Assembly: GCA_949987705.1 (NCBI GenBank)
Contig: OX465283.1
Span: 134,194,101 to 134,258,100, forward strand
Length of the DNA: 64,000 nucleotides
Reading direction: 5' to 3'
Origin: Thereva unica
Taxonomy: Eukaryota; Arthropoda; Insecta; Diptera; Therevidae
Shown here: piece after piece, positions 1 to 9,990 of the stretch
Layout of the letters: the number at the start of each line of letters is the position of its first letter
How positions within the stretch are numbered: position 1 is the first letter of the stretch
Program-made: the position numbers and the translations under genes
The notes under the pieces: generated by a model
Databases searched by the model: none
What the model was told of the DNA's origin: nothing
The model's input: only the letters and a program-made list of their open reading frames with translations

Positions 1-1103
1 GGTCTCGCACCCCCGCTCCGGTTTCCCTGACAGGTAGGGCATACTGGAGTCACGACTCCTGGCTTGCCACACTTGTAGCAGAACAAGCCACGAGTCTCAG
101 ATGGGCAGTCCATAAATGGATGACCCGGTTGCTGGCAATTCCAACATCGGAGCGATCGTGGATTCGTCTGGGTCTGACTCGAAGAGGTGATTGCGTCTAC
201 TCCTGGTGAAGACAGGTTTGGGAGTATTTGCTCAGTGCTATACGACGGCGGGTATTCAATTTCGTGTAGCTGCCTATCGGGTCTACGCTCTAAGCGTTTC
301 TGTTTCTGCCAGCGCTCCACACGAATGCAGGTCTCCCGCAATTGTTGCATGCTGGTGAAACTGTGCCCTATAACCGCTGACCCTAGCGTGTAATTCAAGT
401 TTCGGACCACTATCCCTAATAATCCGTTTGCAGACATCGGATGAGTCATCCGGTTGTGCAGCGACAGCAGCTGGGCAGTGAAATCATCGAAGGAAAGATT
501 TTGCTGCTTGGTGTCCATCATCTGCAAAATCAATTCTTCGTCTGATTCCCTACTCCGAAAATGTTGAATGAGTTGTGTCCGTACGGTTTCCCAATCAGGA
601 TCCAAATATTGACGCCTAAATTGTGACCAATACCAATCGGCGGCTCGGCCCGACAACAATGCCGAGAGATTACGGCACACCTCTGAGTGACTAACTCCAT
701 CGTCGCGAGCCTTCAGCTCCACCCGGAACAGAAACTCCTCCGCCGACAACATTTTGTCCTCGCCGGAGAACTTTAGGTTCCAGAAGGTAACTGGAGACTT
801 GCGGTGTTGAATCGCCACTGACGAAACTATTCCGCCGTCTGCCTGTGGATTCCCCACTGGTATAGAAAACTGGTCACTGGCGGCGCGAGGGGTCACTGGC
901 ATTTCAACCGGTCGCTGCTGAGCTATAAGCGTGGTTACTAGTTGACTCAACTGTAAAACTCGCTCCTCTAGCGAAGGAGTAGGGTCGGGGACAGTGGGTG
1001 TATCACCTTGGCCGGCTTCGGTTCCATTACTACTACCAGCGACATTACGAAGATTACTTCCACCAGCAGTTGCACCCGCAGATTTCCCACTTCTAAGTTC
1101 CAT
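1..1103 (-). CDS. gag: Gag polyprotein of an LTR retrotransposon (partial, Ty3/gypsy-type)
   Basis: An open minus-strand frame starts at the ATG at 1103-1101 and runs off the left edge without a stop, about 367 codons. The first ~100 residues are Ser/Gly/Pro-rich. A retrotransposon Gag core with an Asp-Trp-Tyr-Trp motif follows near residue 150. Near residue 320 lies a clear CX2CX4HX4C zinc knuckle (CWNCQQPGHPFMDC). A second one follows in which the His position is Val (CYKCGKPGVVTPVC), so that finger may be damaged or divergent. Gag forms the particle and binds the element RNA. Upstream on the same strand lie a long leader and a primer-binding site, so the gene is in its native context. No stop interrupts the visible part, which suggests a fairly young copy. 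Pol would lie outside the window. Gypsy-type is inferred from the Gag layout and the tRNA-Lys primer site. Confidence 0.85.
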   Translation of the reverse strand, partial: MELRSGKSAGATAGGSNLRNVAGSSNGTEAGQGDTPTVPDPTPSLEERVLQLSQLVTTLIAQQRPVEMPVTPRAASDQFSIPVGNPQADGGIVSSVAIQHRKSPVTFWNLKFSGEDKMLSAEEFLFRVELKARDDGVSHSEVCRNLSALLSGRAADWYWSQFRRQYLDPDWETVRTQLIQHFRSRESDEELILQMMDTKQQNLSFDDFTAQLLSLHNRMTHPMSANGLLGIVVRNLNYTLGSAVIGHSFTSMQQLRETCIRVERWQKQKRLERRPDRQLHEIEYPPSYSTEQILPNLSSPGVDAITSSSQTQTNPRSLRCWNCQQPGHPFMDCPSETRGLFCYKCGKPGVVTPVCPTCQGNRSGGAR

Positions 1104-2302
1104 GCCTCAATTCACTTCAATAATACTAAAGATCCGTTAACCTTGCGGAGATAACAAGCAGGGTACCGACAAATATACAATTCAAAAAAATCAAAGTAAA
1201 ATTTGAAGCAAAATTAACCCCCCGATATACTCAAAACAAAAACAAACGATAACCTGTACGCAAAGAGTGGAAATAACCAAATCAATTAGATGTTAATAAT
1301 ATTGTATGCAACCCCCGAAAAAAATCAACAGTGATTAGTGTGTAGTGACAAAACAATCAAAGTGTATGAGTGTCTATATAGATTAGTGTATAAGCTTTAA
1401 TTCAATCTAAGTGTGGAATGGTTAAGGCAGACAACAATCCCCTCAGGGCTCCCGCATGTCGATGTCCTCGATGGCAGTTGGTGAAAACCATGAAGCATAG
1501 TCATCACCAAGTGTCATCCAGGTCGCCGACCCAGCTTCAGGTAAACCCGAAAGAAGGACGGAAACGAAAATTCAAAATCGCATCGCCACGAAAGGGAAAC
1601 TTCTTCAAAAATAAAACAAATTTGGAAGAATCCGCTGTTCAATCCCAACTGAGCTACCTTTCGGAAAATCAATCAGTTGGGAGAAACAGACGAAAAAAAA
1701 ACTCAGGACATAAACAAAAAAAATAGAATTTAAAAAAGCTGGATGGACCTTCCGAAGGAACAAGGGGCGCAGTGGCAGGCGTTAACACGCCTGTTACCAA
1801 AGACGGTTAAGCCCTTGTACCAACTTCAACTTCCACCAGGAAAATTTAAAAGAGGATCCTGTTCACGGACCGACGCAGTGGCAGGCGGTATCACGCCTGA
1901 TACCAGAGTCGCCGACCCCAGAAACAGGACAAGGATGAACCACTACTACACCTGCACGCATAGCCAAGCGAACACCGCTTGTTAGCAAGCCGTGCAGGTC
2001 AGCATGGTTCGAAGCTACTCCAAAAAAGAAGAAGTTACCGCGTAAGTGAACGGACAGGCCTAAAAGCGAAGACAAAGAAAAATTCACATAGAATTTGGAC
2101 AAGCGCTGAAAAAAAATTCGAAAAACAGACAAGGACTAAGGCCTCGCGGTACTACCTTAGCCCACAGCGAGCGCTGGGTAAAAGTGGTGAACCATAAACA
2201 AAAAAATCAAATGTTGTCCGTGAAGGCACAAGTGGTACTAAACCAAAAAAAAATTTTAAACTTCAAGGTCCGTGTAGGACAGTCAACGGGCTTTAAAAGC
2301 TT
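1104..2302 (-). other. Long untranslated leader of the LTR retrotransposon
   Basis: This stretch lies between the primer-binding site and the Gag ATG on the minus strand, about 1.2 kb, which is long for such leaders. It has no convincing coding sequence. Two related segments at about 1767-1798 and 1872-1904 are spaced 105 bp apart. Each can fold into a small hairpin with a CGCC or GGCG loop, for example GGTATCA-CGCC-TGATACC. Such folded leader motifs could serve RNA packaging or translation initiation, but that is inference. Short plus-strand open frames here have no family resemblance. Confidence 0.5.
1767..1904 (-). repeat. Two-copy hairpin repeat in the retrotransposon leader
   Basis: The segment beginning CAGTGGCAGGCG occurs at about 1767-1798 and 1872-1904. 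The copies differ at several positions, but the changes keep the stem pairing: GTTAACA with TGTTAC in one and GGTATCA with TGATACC in the other. Paired change of this kind hints at selection for the fold. It could also be a plain tandem duplication. Confidence 0.5.
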
Positions 2303-2314
2303 CGTTGGGCGCCA
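2303..2314 (-). promoter_or_regulatory. Primer-binding site, tRNA-Lys type
   Basis: Read on the minus strand, the sequence is TGGCGCCCAACG. This is complementary to the 3' end of tRNA-Lys as used by gypsy-type and several vertebrate retroelements. It sits about 1.2 kb upstream of gag on the same strand, the expected order. The LTR should lie just to its right, but only some 30-40 bp remain before an RTE-type sequence begins, so the LTR is truncated or split. Confidence 0.7.
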
Positions 2315-2340
2315 TTTATGTACTCGCATAAGTGGCGCCC
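2307..2340. repeat. Inverted repeat enclosing the primer-binding site
   Basis: GGGCGCCATTTATG and CATAAGTGGCGCCC face each other across a 6-base loop, with one mismatch in 14 pairs. One arm is the core of the primer-binding site and the other lies in what should be the LTR end. In RNA the primer site would be locked in a stem. Confidence 0.7.
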
Positions 2341-2344
2341 ACTA

Positions 2345-3210
2345 TTTTTATCGCGCCATTATGCTGGTACAGTAGAACAGGCGGCATACAATGGGATTTG
2401 CTAGATTGCCTTAAGGATTTCGACTAAGCGGATGATATCTGTTTGCTGGCCCACAGACATCAGGACCTGAAAAACATGTTAAGCAATTTAGCAACAGAAA
2501 GAAGTCCAGCAGGCTTAAGGCTAAATCCGACTAAAACTAAAGAAATGCGGATAAATGCAAACACCATTGAACAGACAGCGCTGAATAACCGTGACATGGA
2601 ACTGGTAGATAAATTCTGCTACCTCGGTAGTATTATTACCGAAAATGGTGACGTCAGTTCCGGAATAAATAAAGCACGAGGCGCATATGCATGCCTGTTC
2701 CGCATATGGAGATCAACACAGATTTCAACTAACACCAAACTGCGGCTGTTCAACTCCAACGTTAAGGCAGTACTCTTGTACGGTTGCGAAACATGGAGAG
2801 TAACCCAATTCATCACAGGGCGCCTACAGGTCTTCATCAACAGATGCCTGCGTCGTATCCTAAAAATCCGCTGGCAAGATAGAATTTTAAACGAAGAACT
2901 ATGGCGCCGTGCCGGCCAAGAAAGGATAGACGACCAAATCAGGCGAAGAAAATGGAATTGGGTTGGCCACACCTTGCGATGCGAAAACGAAAATCTAGCC
3001 AAACGTTGACTGGAATTCGCGAGGTTCCCGTCGAGTAGGAAGATCTAGAACAACGTGGAGGAGAACCCTACTAGAAGAAGCCGCAACAACTGGGAGATCC
3101 TGGTCGGAGCTGAGAGCTGTCGCGCAAAACAGAGTTCGCTGGAGGGCAACTGTTTCCGCCCTATGTTCCATGAGGTTTAAAGGAGCGCAAAGAAAGAAGA
3201 AGAGCAAAAA
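2345..3210 (+). pseudogene. RTE-type reverse transcriptase, 3' remnant
   Basis: The plus strand encodes the end of the RT palm and the C-terminal domain of an RTE-like non-LTR element. The ADDICLLAHRHQDL motif near 2430-2470 marks the catalytic Asp pair. It is preceded by an in-frame TAA where an aromatic residue is normally found. The frame then runs on through an LYGCETW motif to 3009. A frameshift near 3008 moves the tail (GRSRTTWRRTLLEEA) to another frame, continuing to about 3210. The 5' part (endonuclease and most of the RT) is missing, as is usual for 5'-truncated insertions. It abuts the truncated LTR on its left. Confidence 0.85.
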
Positions 3211-3430
3211 AACTTTACATTCAAAATTAGTTTTTACTTTATGGGTTATTTTAAAATTATTTGTTTTAAACTATTTATTTTTTACTTTTTGGTACCTACA
3301 TTTTAAAATAAAAGCCAATTTTTTTAATTTTGTTAAACTTTTTATTTTTTATGAATTATGGATAAGGTCAACTATGTGAGTTATTTTAAATAGGCCTAGT
3401 TTTACTTATAAATAAATAAAATTAAGAACT
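3211..3430 (+). other. AT-rich tail after the RTE remnant
   Basis: This is T- and A-rich sequence with no coding signal. It may be the 3' untranslated part of the RTE copy, ending near the AATAAATAAA at about 3410. Confidence 0.35.
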
Positions 3431-3535
3431 AAGGCGCCATGTCAGTCAAGAAAGGATAAAGTGGAAGAAGTGGAATTGGGTTGGGCACACCTTGCGACGC
3501 GAAAATCAGAATCTAGCCAAACAGGCCCTTAGCTA
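3431..3535 (+). pseudogene. Short RTE-type 3' fragment
   Basis: A second copy of the segment encoding WNWVGHTLRRENQNLAK lies here. It closely matches 2950-3003 of the larger remnant, with a stop upstream. Either a second truncated insertion or a partial duplication of the first would explain it. Confidence 0.7.
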
Positions 3536-4032
3536 GATGCTAGCTAGAACATTTTTGAACTGCAAACTTTCATTATTCGGTGACATAATGCCATGGTGTT
3601 CTCTACGGTCGGGGGGTCGCATAATGATTTTAATTAGAAAATCGTTTATTATCAAATTAACTAAAACGAACAAAAGAATTACGCAGCTGAAAATATACAA
3701 TCAACACTCAAAAATTATATTTGTAATTCGTGAGAACTCTGAAACTTAGATGGAGAATATTAGTGATAGAAACTGTTGTAAAATTACCCAAGTAGCATAA
3801 GATGTTTCCTTTATATTGAAACTTGAAAATTTAGGCAAATTAATCGTCGTTCTTGTATGTATATTTTCCCTTTCCCTAACTCCATTTCAATTTAAGCAAC
3901 AAAATTATTCAGTGCACCCAATATGCCTTTCACCTACAGCTTGAGCAATTTTATGTATGATAATCGTATGGTGGGATTTCCCTTAAGGCTTCGTGCAATT
4001 AAAATTACTTGATTTACCTAAGTTTTGCTTAA
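3536..4032. other. Unassigned sequence
   Basis: No recognisable gene or repeat end. Short open frames have no family signature. Confidence 0.3.
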
Positions 4033-4473
4033 TATGGTCAGGTGTCTTATCATAGAACTTGGGAACGGAAATTGTTTTTATTTCTGGAAAAATTGATGCC
4101 AAAAAGTATCAAGAAGTGTTGGAGGAACATATTCTTCCTCTAATAACGTTAACGGAGGACAAAGAGGAGGACAAAGAGGAGGAGAGGATTTGCACGCAGT
4201 ACAAAAACCTGGTTTGAAGAATATGGCATCAAACTTTTACGTTGGCCAGCCTTAAGTCCAGACTTAAACCCTATCGAAAATCGGTGGGGCATCCTGGCCA
4301 GGAAGGTTTACGATCAGGAAATGCCAGAAATCCAAAATGTACAAGATCTAAAGCAAAGGATTGTTGAAGCATGGAATGAGATACCAGGAAGCACCTTAAA
4401 CAACCTGATTTGTAGTCTACCACAACGATTATTAAGCGTTATTAGGAAAAATGGAGAAAGCACTTCATACTAA
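4033..4473 (+). pseudogene. Tc1-like transposase, C-terminal remnant
   Basis: The plus strand carries two in-order pieces of a Tc1/mariner DDE transposase. The first (SGKIDAKKYQEVLEEHILPL, about 4090-4140) precedes the second catalytic Asp in intact proteins. The second, in another frame from about 4198, contains the conserved RWPALSPDLNPIENRWG segment that bears the last catalytic acid, and continues to a TAA at 4471. Between them the segment that should hold the second Asp is replaced by Glu/Asp-rich low-complexity sequence. An in-frame TAG also breaks the upstream part. The N-terminal DNA-binding half is absent. It cannot encode an active enzyme. Confidence 0.85.
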
Positions 4474-4740
4474 ATAAATTATTTAAATAAACATTATTGA
4501 TATTGATAAATTATTTAAATAAACATTATCTTGAGTTTATACTTTTTCACAGGTCAAATTTGAGTTTTTTACTGCTTAAAATGACCATTTCCGTAAAAAA
4601 GGGAATTACGCCGCCAAAGGATGTTCCCTGAATTAGTTTTCGTTGGTAGTATTTTGGGTTAAAATCGGTCATAAATGTTTATTACCAATCCCAAGAAAAA
4701 CGAGAATTATGGTATGAGTCTATAATTTTTCACACCACTG
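4474..4740 (+). mobile_element. 3' flank and right terminal repeat of the Tc1-like element
   Basis: Directly after the transposase stop there is a two-copy direct repeat (AAATTATTTAAATAAACATTAT at about 4476-4497 and 4509-4530). The element ends at 4740 with TTTTTCACACCACTG followed by TA. Its reverse complement, CAGTGGTGTGAAAAATT, is a classic Tc1-type end and TA is the family target. I found no matching left end, so the element is 5'-deleted. Confidence 0.7.
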
Positions 4741-5082
4741 TATCTATGCTCTTCTCTCTGTGGCACGAACGTGGATTCTAGGCAGAGGGAGATACATACC
4801 GATTTCTGTGCGATTAAAGAGGTCCACTTTGACTTTTGGGTTGTAAACGGGCTTTAATAGGTTTGAATTAATATTCTATCCCGAGTAAAAATAAAGCGCC
4901 CGTTCTTAGCCTGCAACAGGCACGGACCGTATTGAAAAGCTGACCCAGCAAACACGATACGTCTGAGTCTACTTTTCGAAATACAGCCCCCTACAGGCAC
5001 GAATAGAATATTCCAAGAGAAACACAGGACACTCTCACTTTTTTATGTTAAAGGGACCAAAATTGAAACTTTAAAAAATAAA
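4741..5082. other. Unassigned sequence
   Basis: Nothing recognised. Confidence 0.3.
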
Positions 5083-5150
5083 GGGTGGCATTATGCATAT
5101 TCAGTAGACCGGTTTTCGTTCGATTGCGAAGGTCAAGTATCAATGCAGTC
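5083..5150 (+). repeat. 5S rRNA-like fragment (5' half)
   Basis: The stretch around CGGTTTTCGTTCGATTGCGA matches the 5' part of 5S rRNA (…ATCGGTTCTCGTCCGATCACCGA…). It resembles two fuller copies at 22646 and 28147. The 3' half, with the rest of the internal promoter, is not seen here. Confidence 0.5.
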
Positions 5151-6825
5151 AAAAAAGTACTCATCGATTCTCAAGGAATCGAGTAGGTACTTTAGAAGAA
5201 AGTGCTCATTGAGTAATTTTCTTTCAATTGTACTCATGAGTATTTAATCGAATACTCTCCATCTATTCCGTATCCCAAGATATTTTATGACTAGTATTAA
5301 AAAAGGACGATTTATTCAATTCTGAAAATGATTTATGTATACTCTAATAATGAGCCAAAAATATATTTTCTCTTCCATTATTAAAACACTTGTATAAATA
5401 TGTATTTTGGTTGTTTCTGCCGAATCCAGGAGCCACTTACCACTTTCAAAAATTTATAAGAAATAAATTTATTTCAAAAAGTTTAATACAATGCAATTGC
5501 TGATAAATAAACTTCATGATGTTCATATAAAAATTCCCTGACATATGAAAGCACATGAAAAAATCTCATATCATTTCTGTAGATAAAATCTCAAATCTCA
5601 CAAAGGACATAAAAGACATGACAAGGCCAGCCAACAGTTCCAAAGTTCCTTTTTAAATTTTTCGGTCAGTGTTAAGATGACCATAGCTAGACGATGATGT
5701 TTCGTTTGCCATAGGTATATATTGGTATCTATATAATGTACATATTTCAACAGACGGTAACAAAACAATTCGAATTTCGTCCTTTGAAACTCCTTTCCAT
5801 TATGATTCTGGCTGCATTCATAAAATTTTTTTTATGAAACTATGAAAAGAATAACAAGATTTTTTTTACCATCAAAATGTGTATTCAGACCTATTGAATC
5901 GTAGTGAAAAGAACTTTCAAACGAAAGCACAATAAGCAGACTGAAGTCTGTGAAATCTGATAGAGAATGAACGGATTTAAAAAAAAAAAAAAATAGAAAC
6001 TAGATATTTCGTTGAATGTTTCCTAAATTGGAGCAACAATATCTCGGATATTGACATTCCATTAGAATTTTTTTGCCTTCTCCGGATTGAAAAACTCTTA
6101 TATGTATAATCAAGAACTTTTTTTGCATTAGTTTGTTAACAACACCCATTATTTTTTAATCAGAATAGCGAAACTCTCATGAAATCAATATTCAAACAGA
6201 TGTCAGGCTCAATCAGCGGACAATCAAAGGTAGGGCCTGATGATATCCTCGATACAAGGACGAAAATGAGAATTATTACAAAGGAGAAGGTTCCTTAGGC
6301 GATTAATAGCTTCTCCCTTTTCAAACACTCGACCAGGACGGCAACCAGACAAAGGGCAAAAATTATCTGAGTCGGTAATACCTTGGCTAGTGGTCATGTT
6401 CAAAAGCTGCGGGTCCTTTTCCGTGAGTTGCAGACTTTTCATCTCAAAGACGTGAGGAAGAGGTTACGATTCCGCGGAGGATTACCCTAACATCCTTCGT
6501 GCTCAAGACACCAGTGGTATGAGTTCATTTTATAGCAGCCAGCTGAGCCACTACAGTCCAGGTTAGCCTGAACTAGCCTCGTCGGAGTGTTATTGCCTGC
6601 TGAAGCAAGAAACAAGAGAATCTTGCCAACCAACTGCAACGTACCAGTCTACCAGCACAGATGAACAAAGAGGTGCAACGTCCGATGAATGAAGCGTCGA
6701 CCTAAGCGGAACTTTGGTACCAAAATATTAATCGGTTAAGCCAGCGCGATGACTTATTGAGGATACCTTGCAACCTGTACTGTAGTGTAGTTAGTAACGA
6801 TAAATAGCATACTCAGGACAGCAGC
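5151..6825. other. Unassigned AT-rich sequence
   Basis: No family hit by eye. A 72-codon minus-strand open frame at 6224-6442 resembles nothing I know. Poly-A and poly-T runs are frequent. Confidence 0.3.
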
Positions 6826-7045
6826 GGAACTTGGGTAGTAGCATATGCAGATGACCTAGTGATAATGGTGTCAGAAATGTTTCCATGCCTCATAAGTTAA
6901 ATAATGCATGGATGGCTGAATAAAATTAGCTGCTGGGTTGACAGTCAACACGGACGAAACTGAGCTAATCCGAGAGGGAAACGAAAATTTCAACTTCAAC
7001 TTTCCTAGGTTCGATGGGAACACTGTAAAGAACCCCGATTCATTA
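6826..7045 (+). pseudogene. R1/LOA-like reverse transcriptase, palm fragment
   Basis: The plus strand encodes GTWVVAYADDLVIMVSEMF, an RT palm with the YADD catalytic box as in R1-type elements. It is followed after a stop and frameshifts by an NTDETEL segment matching the usual V-N-P-x-K-T-E-L region. The reading is then broken at about 7055 by a dispersed repeat. What looks like its continuation resumes at about 8704. Confidence 0.7.
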
Positions 7046-7059
7046 CTAATAAACCTTCG

Positions 7060-7733
7060 CCCTAAAAAGCTTTAGGAAAATAATATTCAACCGCCAGACC
7101 AAAGAGGTGGTTCTCTCTTTGAAACCTTCACTTTGAAGCTTTAAAGCTTCCTATCCCTACGAGATTTCCAGCTATATAAATTAAATAGCTTCACCAGGCC
7201 AAATTCAATCTTTCACCAGACTCGTTCTGCGAGGTTATCTTCTATGCTCCTATATCGTGTCCGACTCGGTCCGACCACATACAGACCCTGCAAACGACAT
7301 AAACATCGCTAATACCAATGCAATGTTGCCCGGGCCTCGTCAAGACGTACGATCCGACACTGTTTCTGGCAGCAGATGCTATGCCGTATCAACGTGTTCG
7401 ATCCAGCATGGCCCGACCCCATATAGACCAAATACTGATGACTTACAGACCCCATACAGACTGCCTACCGAATGCCTCGGGTTGCGGAATGTTGAACAGG
7501 CCTTGTCGAGCCGTACGATCCGACAGTGTTCCTCACAATATTTTTTAGACCAGTGTCGAGGTATGATCCGACCAGAGACTGCAACAGTAAATCCACTAAC
7601 CAACTATAACACGAAAGTTAGAAGATGACTCTTCTCACAAGGCCCTAGACAATTCAAGGGCTCTCGGCAACCTTCTCTTCAAAAAGGAACTTTAGAGAAC
7701 GAAACACCATTACAACACCCACACTTTAGTGCC
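7060..7733. repeat. Dispersed repeat, copy A (internal minisatellite)
   Basis: This stretch aligns with 16779-17530. Both begin with AAAGCTTTAGGAAAATAA and share the TTTCACCAG segment. Both contain several variants of a unit like CCTTGTCGAGGTGTACGATC CGACA (at about 7334, 7500 and 7555), and both end near CTTTAGAGAAC...ACACCATTACA. It may be a long terminal repeat or a non-autonomous element; no protein is encoded. A 123-codon open frame across it is probably chance, because the other copy does not keep it. Confidence 0.6.
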
Positions 7734-7757
7734 TATTATTATTATTATTATTATTTA
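7734..7757 (-). repeat. (AAT)n microsatellite, 3' tail of the CR1-like element
   Basis: About eight ATT units on the plus strand (AAT on the minus) lie at the 3' end of the minus-strand retroelement. CR1/L2-type elements often end in short tandem repeats rather than poly-A. Confidence 0.7.
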
Positions 7758-8703
7758 TTCATTTTAATAACATGTACAAAGATTATAATCTTATAAATTA
7801 GTACATTAATTAATAAAATTGGACATAAATTAAGGTAACTTAAAGCAAAAACTTAAAAATAAAACTAACTAAATAAGGCAAACAAGAAATAAAAATCATC
7901 AAAAGGAAAAAAAAGAGAAAAAAGAAAATGAAAATAGAAACAAAATAGAAAAAAAAATACAAATATATAAGAAAAAAAAACAAAAAATGATACAAAAAAG
8001 AAAATAGCAAGTTGTATATTCATATTCATGCTCAATCTACCCTAGTAGTAATAAATTCAAAAAGACGCTTCTTGAAAATGCCCATTGAGTCGTTGTATGT
8101 CAACAGGTAGAGAATTCCACAGCTGAGCTACGAAGACAAAGAAAGAACGCTGACCGATTAAAGAGCGAAAGCGCGGGATTGTTAAATTATTATTTCTGAG
8201 GGATTGCGAAAGCTGCATAAACTGGTTTAGGTAAGGAGGTTTGCGCTCGTGAAGGATATCGTAAAAAAGTCGCAGGAGCCTATACTCCCGATAGTCACTT
8301 AAAGAGCAGCCCAAAACAGAGTTCAAGTGAGGTGAAATGTGGTCGAAACGACGTAGCTTATGGACAAAACGTACACAATCATTAAACGCTATTTGAAGCT
8401 TACGCGCACAAGCAGAATCGAGAGAGGGAAAGATGGAAAGGCCATGCATTAGAAGAGGTAGTAGCAAGGCTTTTAACAGATTCATGCGCACAGACCTTTT
8501 CAGTAAGCCACAATGGTAGCGAAGCTTCGACAGGAGGCCGTAGGTTTTACCAACAATGAACTTGATGTGATCGCAGCATGAGTCATGTTGCTATTCAGTA
8601 CGACCCCGAGATTTTTAGCTTTATCAACACAAACAATAGGAACCGAGTTTAGCGCGATAGCCGACAAGTCAGGACGATCCATAGCAGAGTGAGAGAAAAA
8701 CAT
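7758..8703 (-). pseudogene. CR1/L2-like reverse transcriptase, C-terminal remnant
   Basis: Minus-strand frames at 8703-8500 and 8491-8057 encode the region after the RT palm. The first holds KAKNLGVVLNSNM, typical of the thumb. The second holds LLKALLLPLLMHGLS and LWNSLPVDIQR, typical of the C-terminal end. A frameshift near 8500-8530 separates them. The tail from 8056 to 7758 is an untranslated, T-rich strand (A-rich on plus). Together with the 3' microsatellite this is a 5'-truncated insertion. It sits inside the R1-like gene, next to dispersed repeat copy A. Confidence 0.8.
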
Positions 8704-8890
8704 ACATTGGGACTAGAATCTAGTATCGGACCCAAAACTGAACTGGAAGACCAACATTGAGGAAAGAGTAAAGAAAGCCTTCTACGCCTGTAAAAATATC
8801 ATGTGCAAGGGATGAGTTATGAAGCCTATGATAGTCCTGTAGATATTTACGGTTGTGATTCGTCCAATTGGTACGTACGGTTCGCTATTA
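8704..8890 (+). pseudogene. R1/LOA-like reverse transcriptase, thumb fragment
   Basis: The plus strand encodes DPKLNWKTNIEERVKKAFYAC and, after stops, VIRPIGTYGSLLW. These match the thumb region of R1-type RT, where a YLG-x-x-x-DPKLNW segment follows the palm. It fits directly after the 6826-7045 fragment in strand and order. The two are best read as one gene split by about 1.65 kb of later insertions. Confidence 0.65.
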
Positions 8891-9779
8891 TGGTGATCAG
8901 AGTACCTCCATATCCCTACCATCACATCCCCCAGAAAAGAGTGTAGGAACGGAGACGTATTTAGGAAGTTCGATATATCGATAATCATCGACGCCTTGAA
9001 CTTCTGAGGGAGTCGCTGCAAGGAGTTTATCTTGAGACCACTTATAGGTCACTATCCTGCCACCAGTGGATGCACTCTAGTATCTTTCAAGTGGACGTGC
9101 TGAAGATCCTGGAGACCTACCAAACAATGAAACTCAATCCTACACCAGGATGTAGCATTTGAAACCCTGCCATATCCAAAAATTGAAGCGCCGGGCTCTT
9201 TGAAAGCTTCTTCAACAACCTCTTCACTCTTCACAATCCCAAACCTGTTATATCCCTCGAAAGAAGTCCTTTTATTCCCTTCCGGAGTGGTGAAAAGGTT
9301 CACTTTTGGATTTTGCGTGTCTTAATGATGCTTCAATCGCATGTTTTTTCCTTTTGGTTCCCAATGTAGGACGTTTTGCTTGTTGACAAACTCAGTAAAA
9401 TGAGCTTCCTCAATAAACGAAAGCGTGTTATATATCGGCCAAGCTTCTTCCTCTCAGTAAGGTCCTTAAGAGTTGCTTTCTTCCTTCCTTTAGCTTCCAT
9501 TGTCTGCTGGCTTCATTTAGTATCGGTGGTTCTATTGAAACATTAATTGGTGGAATGGTGGAATTATAAATGTCTCCGTCAGTGGATCTTCGTTTACTTT
9601 GGGGATTGGATTCAATTTGTTTTGAAAAATATTTTCCAACTTTCTTTTATCATATAAGAATCTGCTAATAGTTTCACATCTTTATCAAACTTATTGCTGA
9701 TCTGACATTTTTCTTTGTCTTTGTCAATATCTACTTTCATCGAAGTCTTCGTGTATCTTTAGAATCCTCATGCTTAGAT
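8891..9779. other. Unassigned sequence
   Basis: An 83-codon minus-strand frame at 9052-9303 has no recognised family. Nothing else is identifiable. Confidence 0.3.
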
Positions 9780-9990
9780 ATTATCTCTTCTTCTTTCTGT
9801 ACAGCTTATTTTCAGTTCTTCATTATTGCTTGAAGATTTCTATCCTTGCCATTTTGAACCTTGCTGTGTACTCCCGATGGCTCTCTTTTTTTTGTTCAAT
9901 TACGGATTTTCACTCCTGATCGAACCAATCTACTACTGACCTCGTTGTGCTGCTTTTAATTGTTTTTTTTTTTCATATGATGTTGATGCT
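9780..9990 (-). pseudogene. Possible non-LTR linker fragment
   Basis: A minus-strand frame reads EQKKEAYREYTARFKMAR, which resembles the linker between endonuclease and RT in RTE- and Jockey-type proteins (a W/F-F-D/N-x-E-C motif followed by Glu/Lys/Arg-rich helix). It is short and broken, so this is tentative. Confidence 0.25.

Noticed and set aside
7257..7628. 123-codon plus-strand gene
   Set aside because: It lies in a dispersed repeat whose second copy does not keep the frame.
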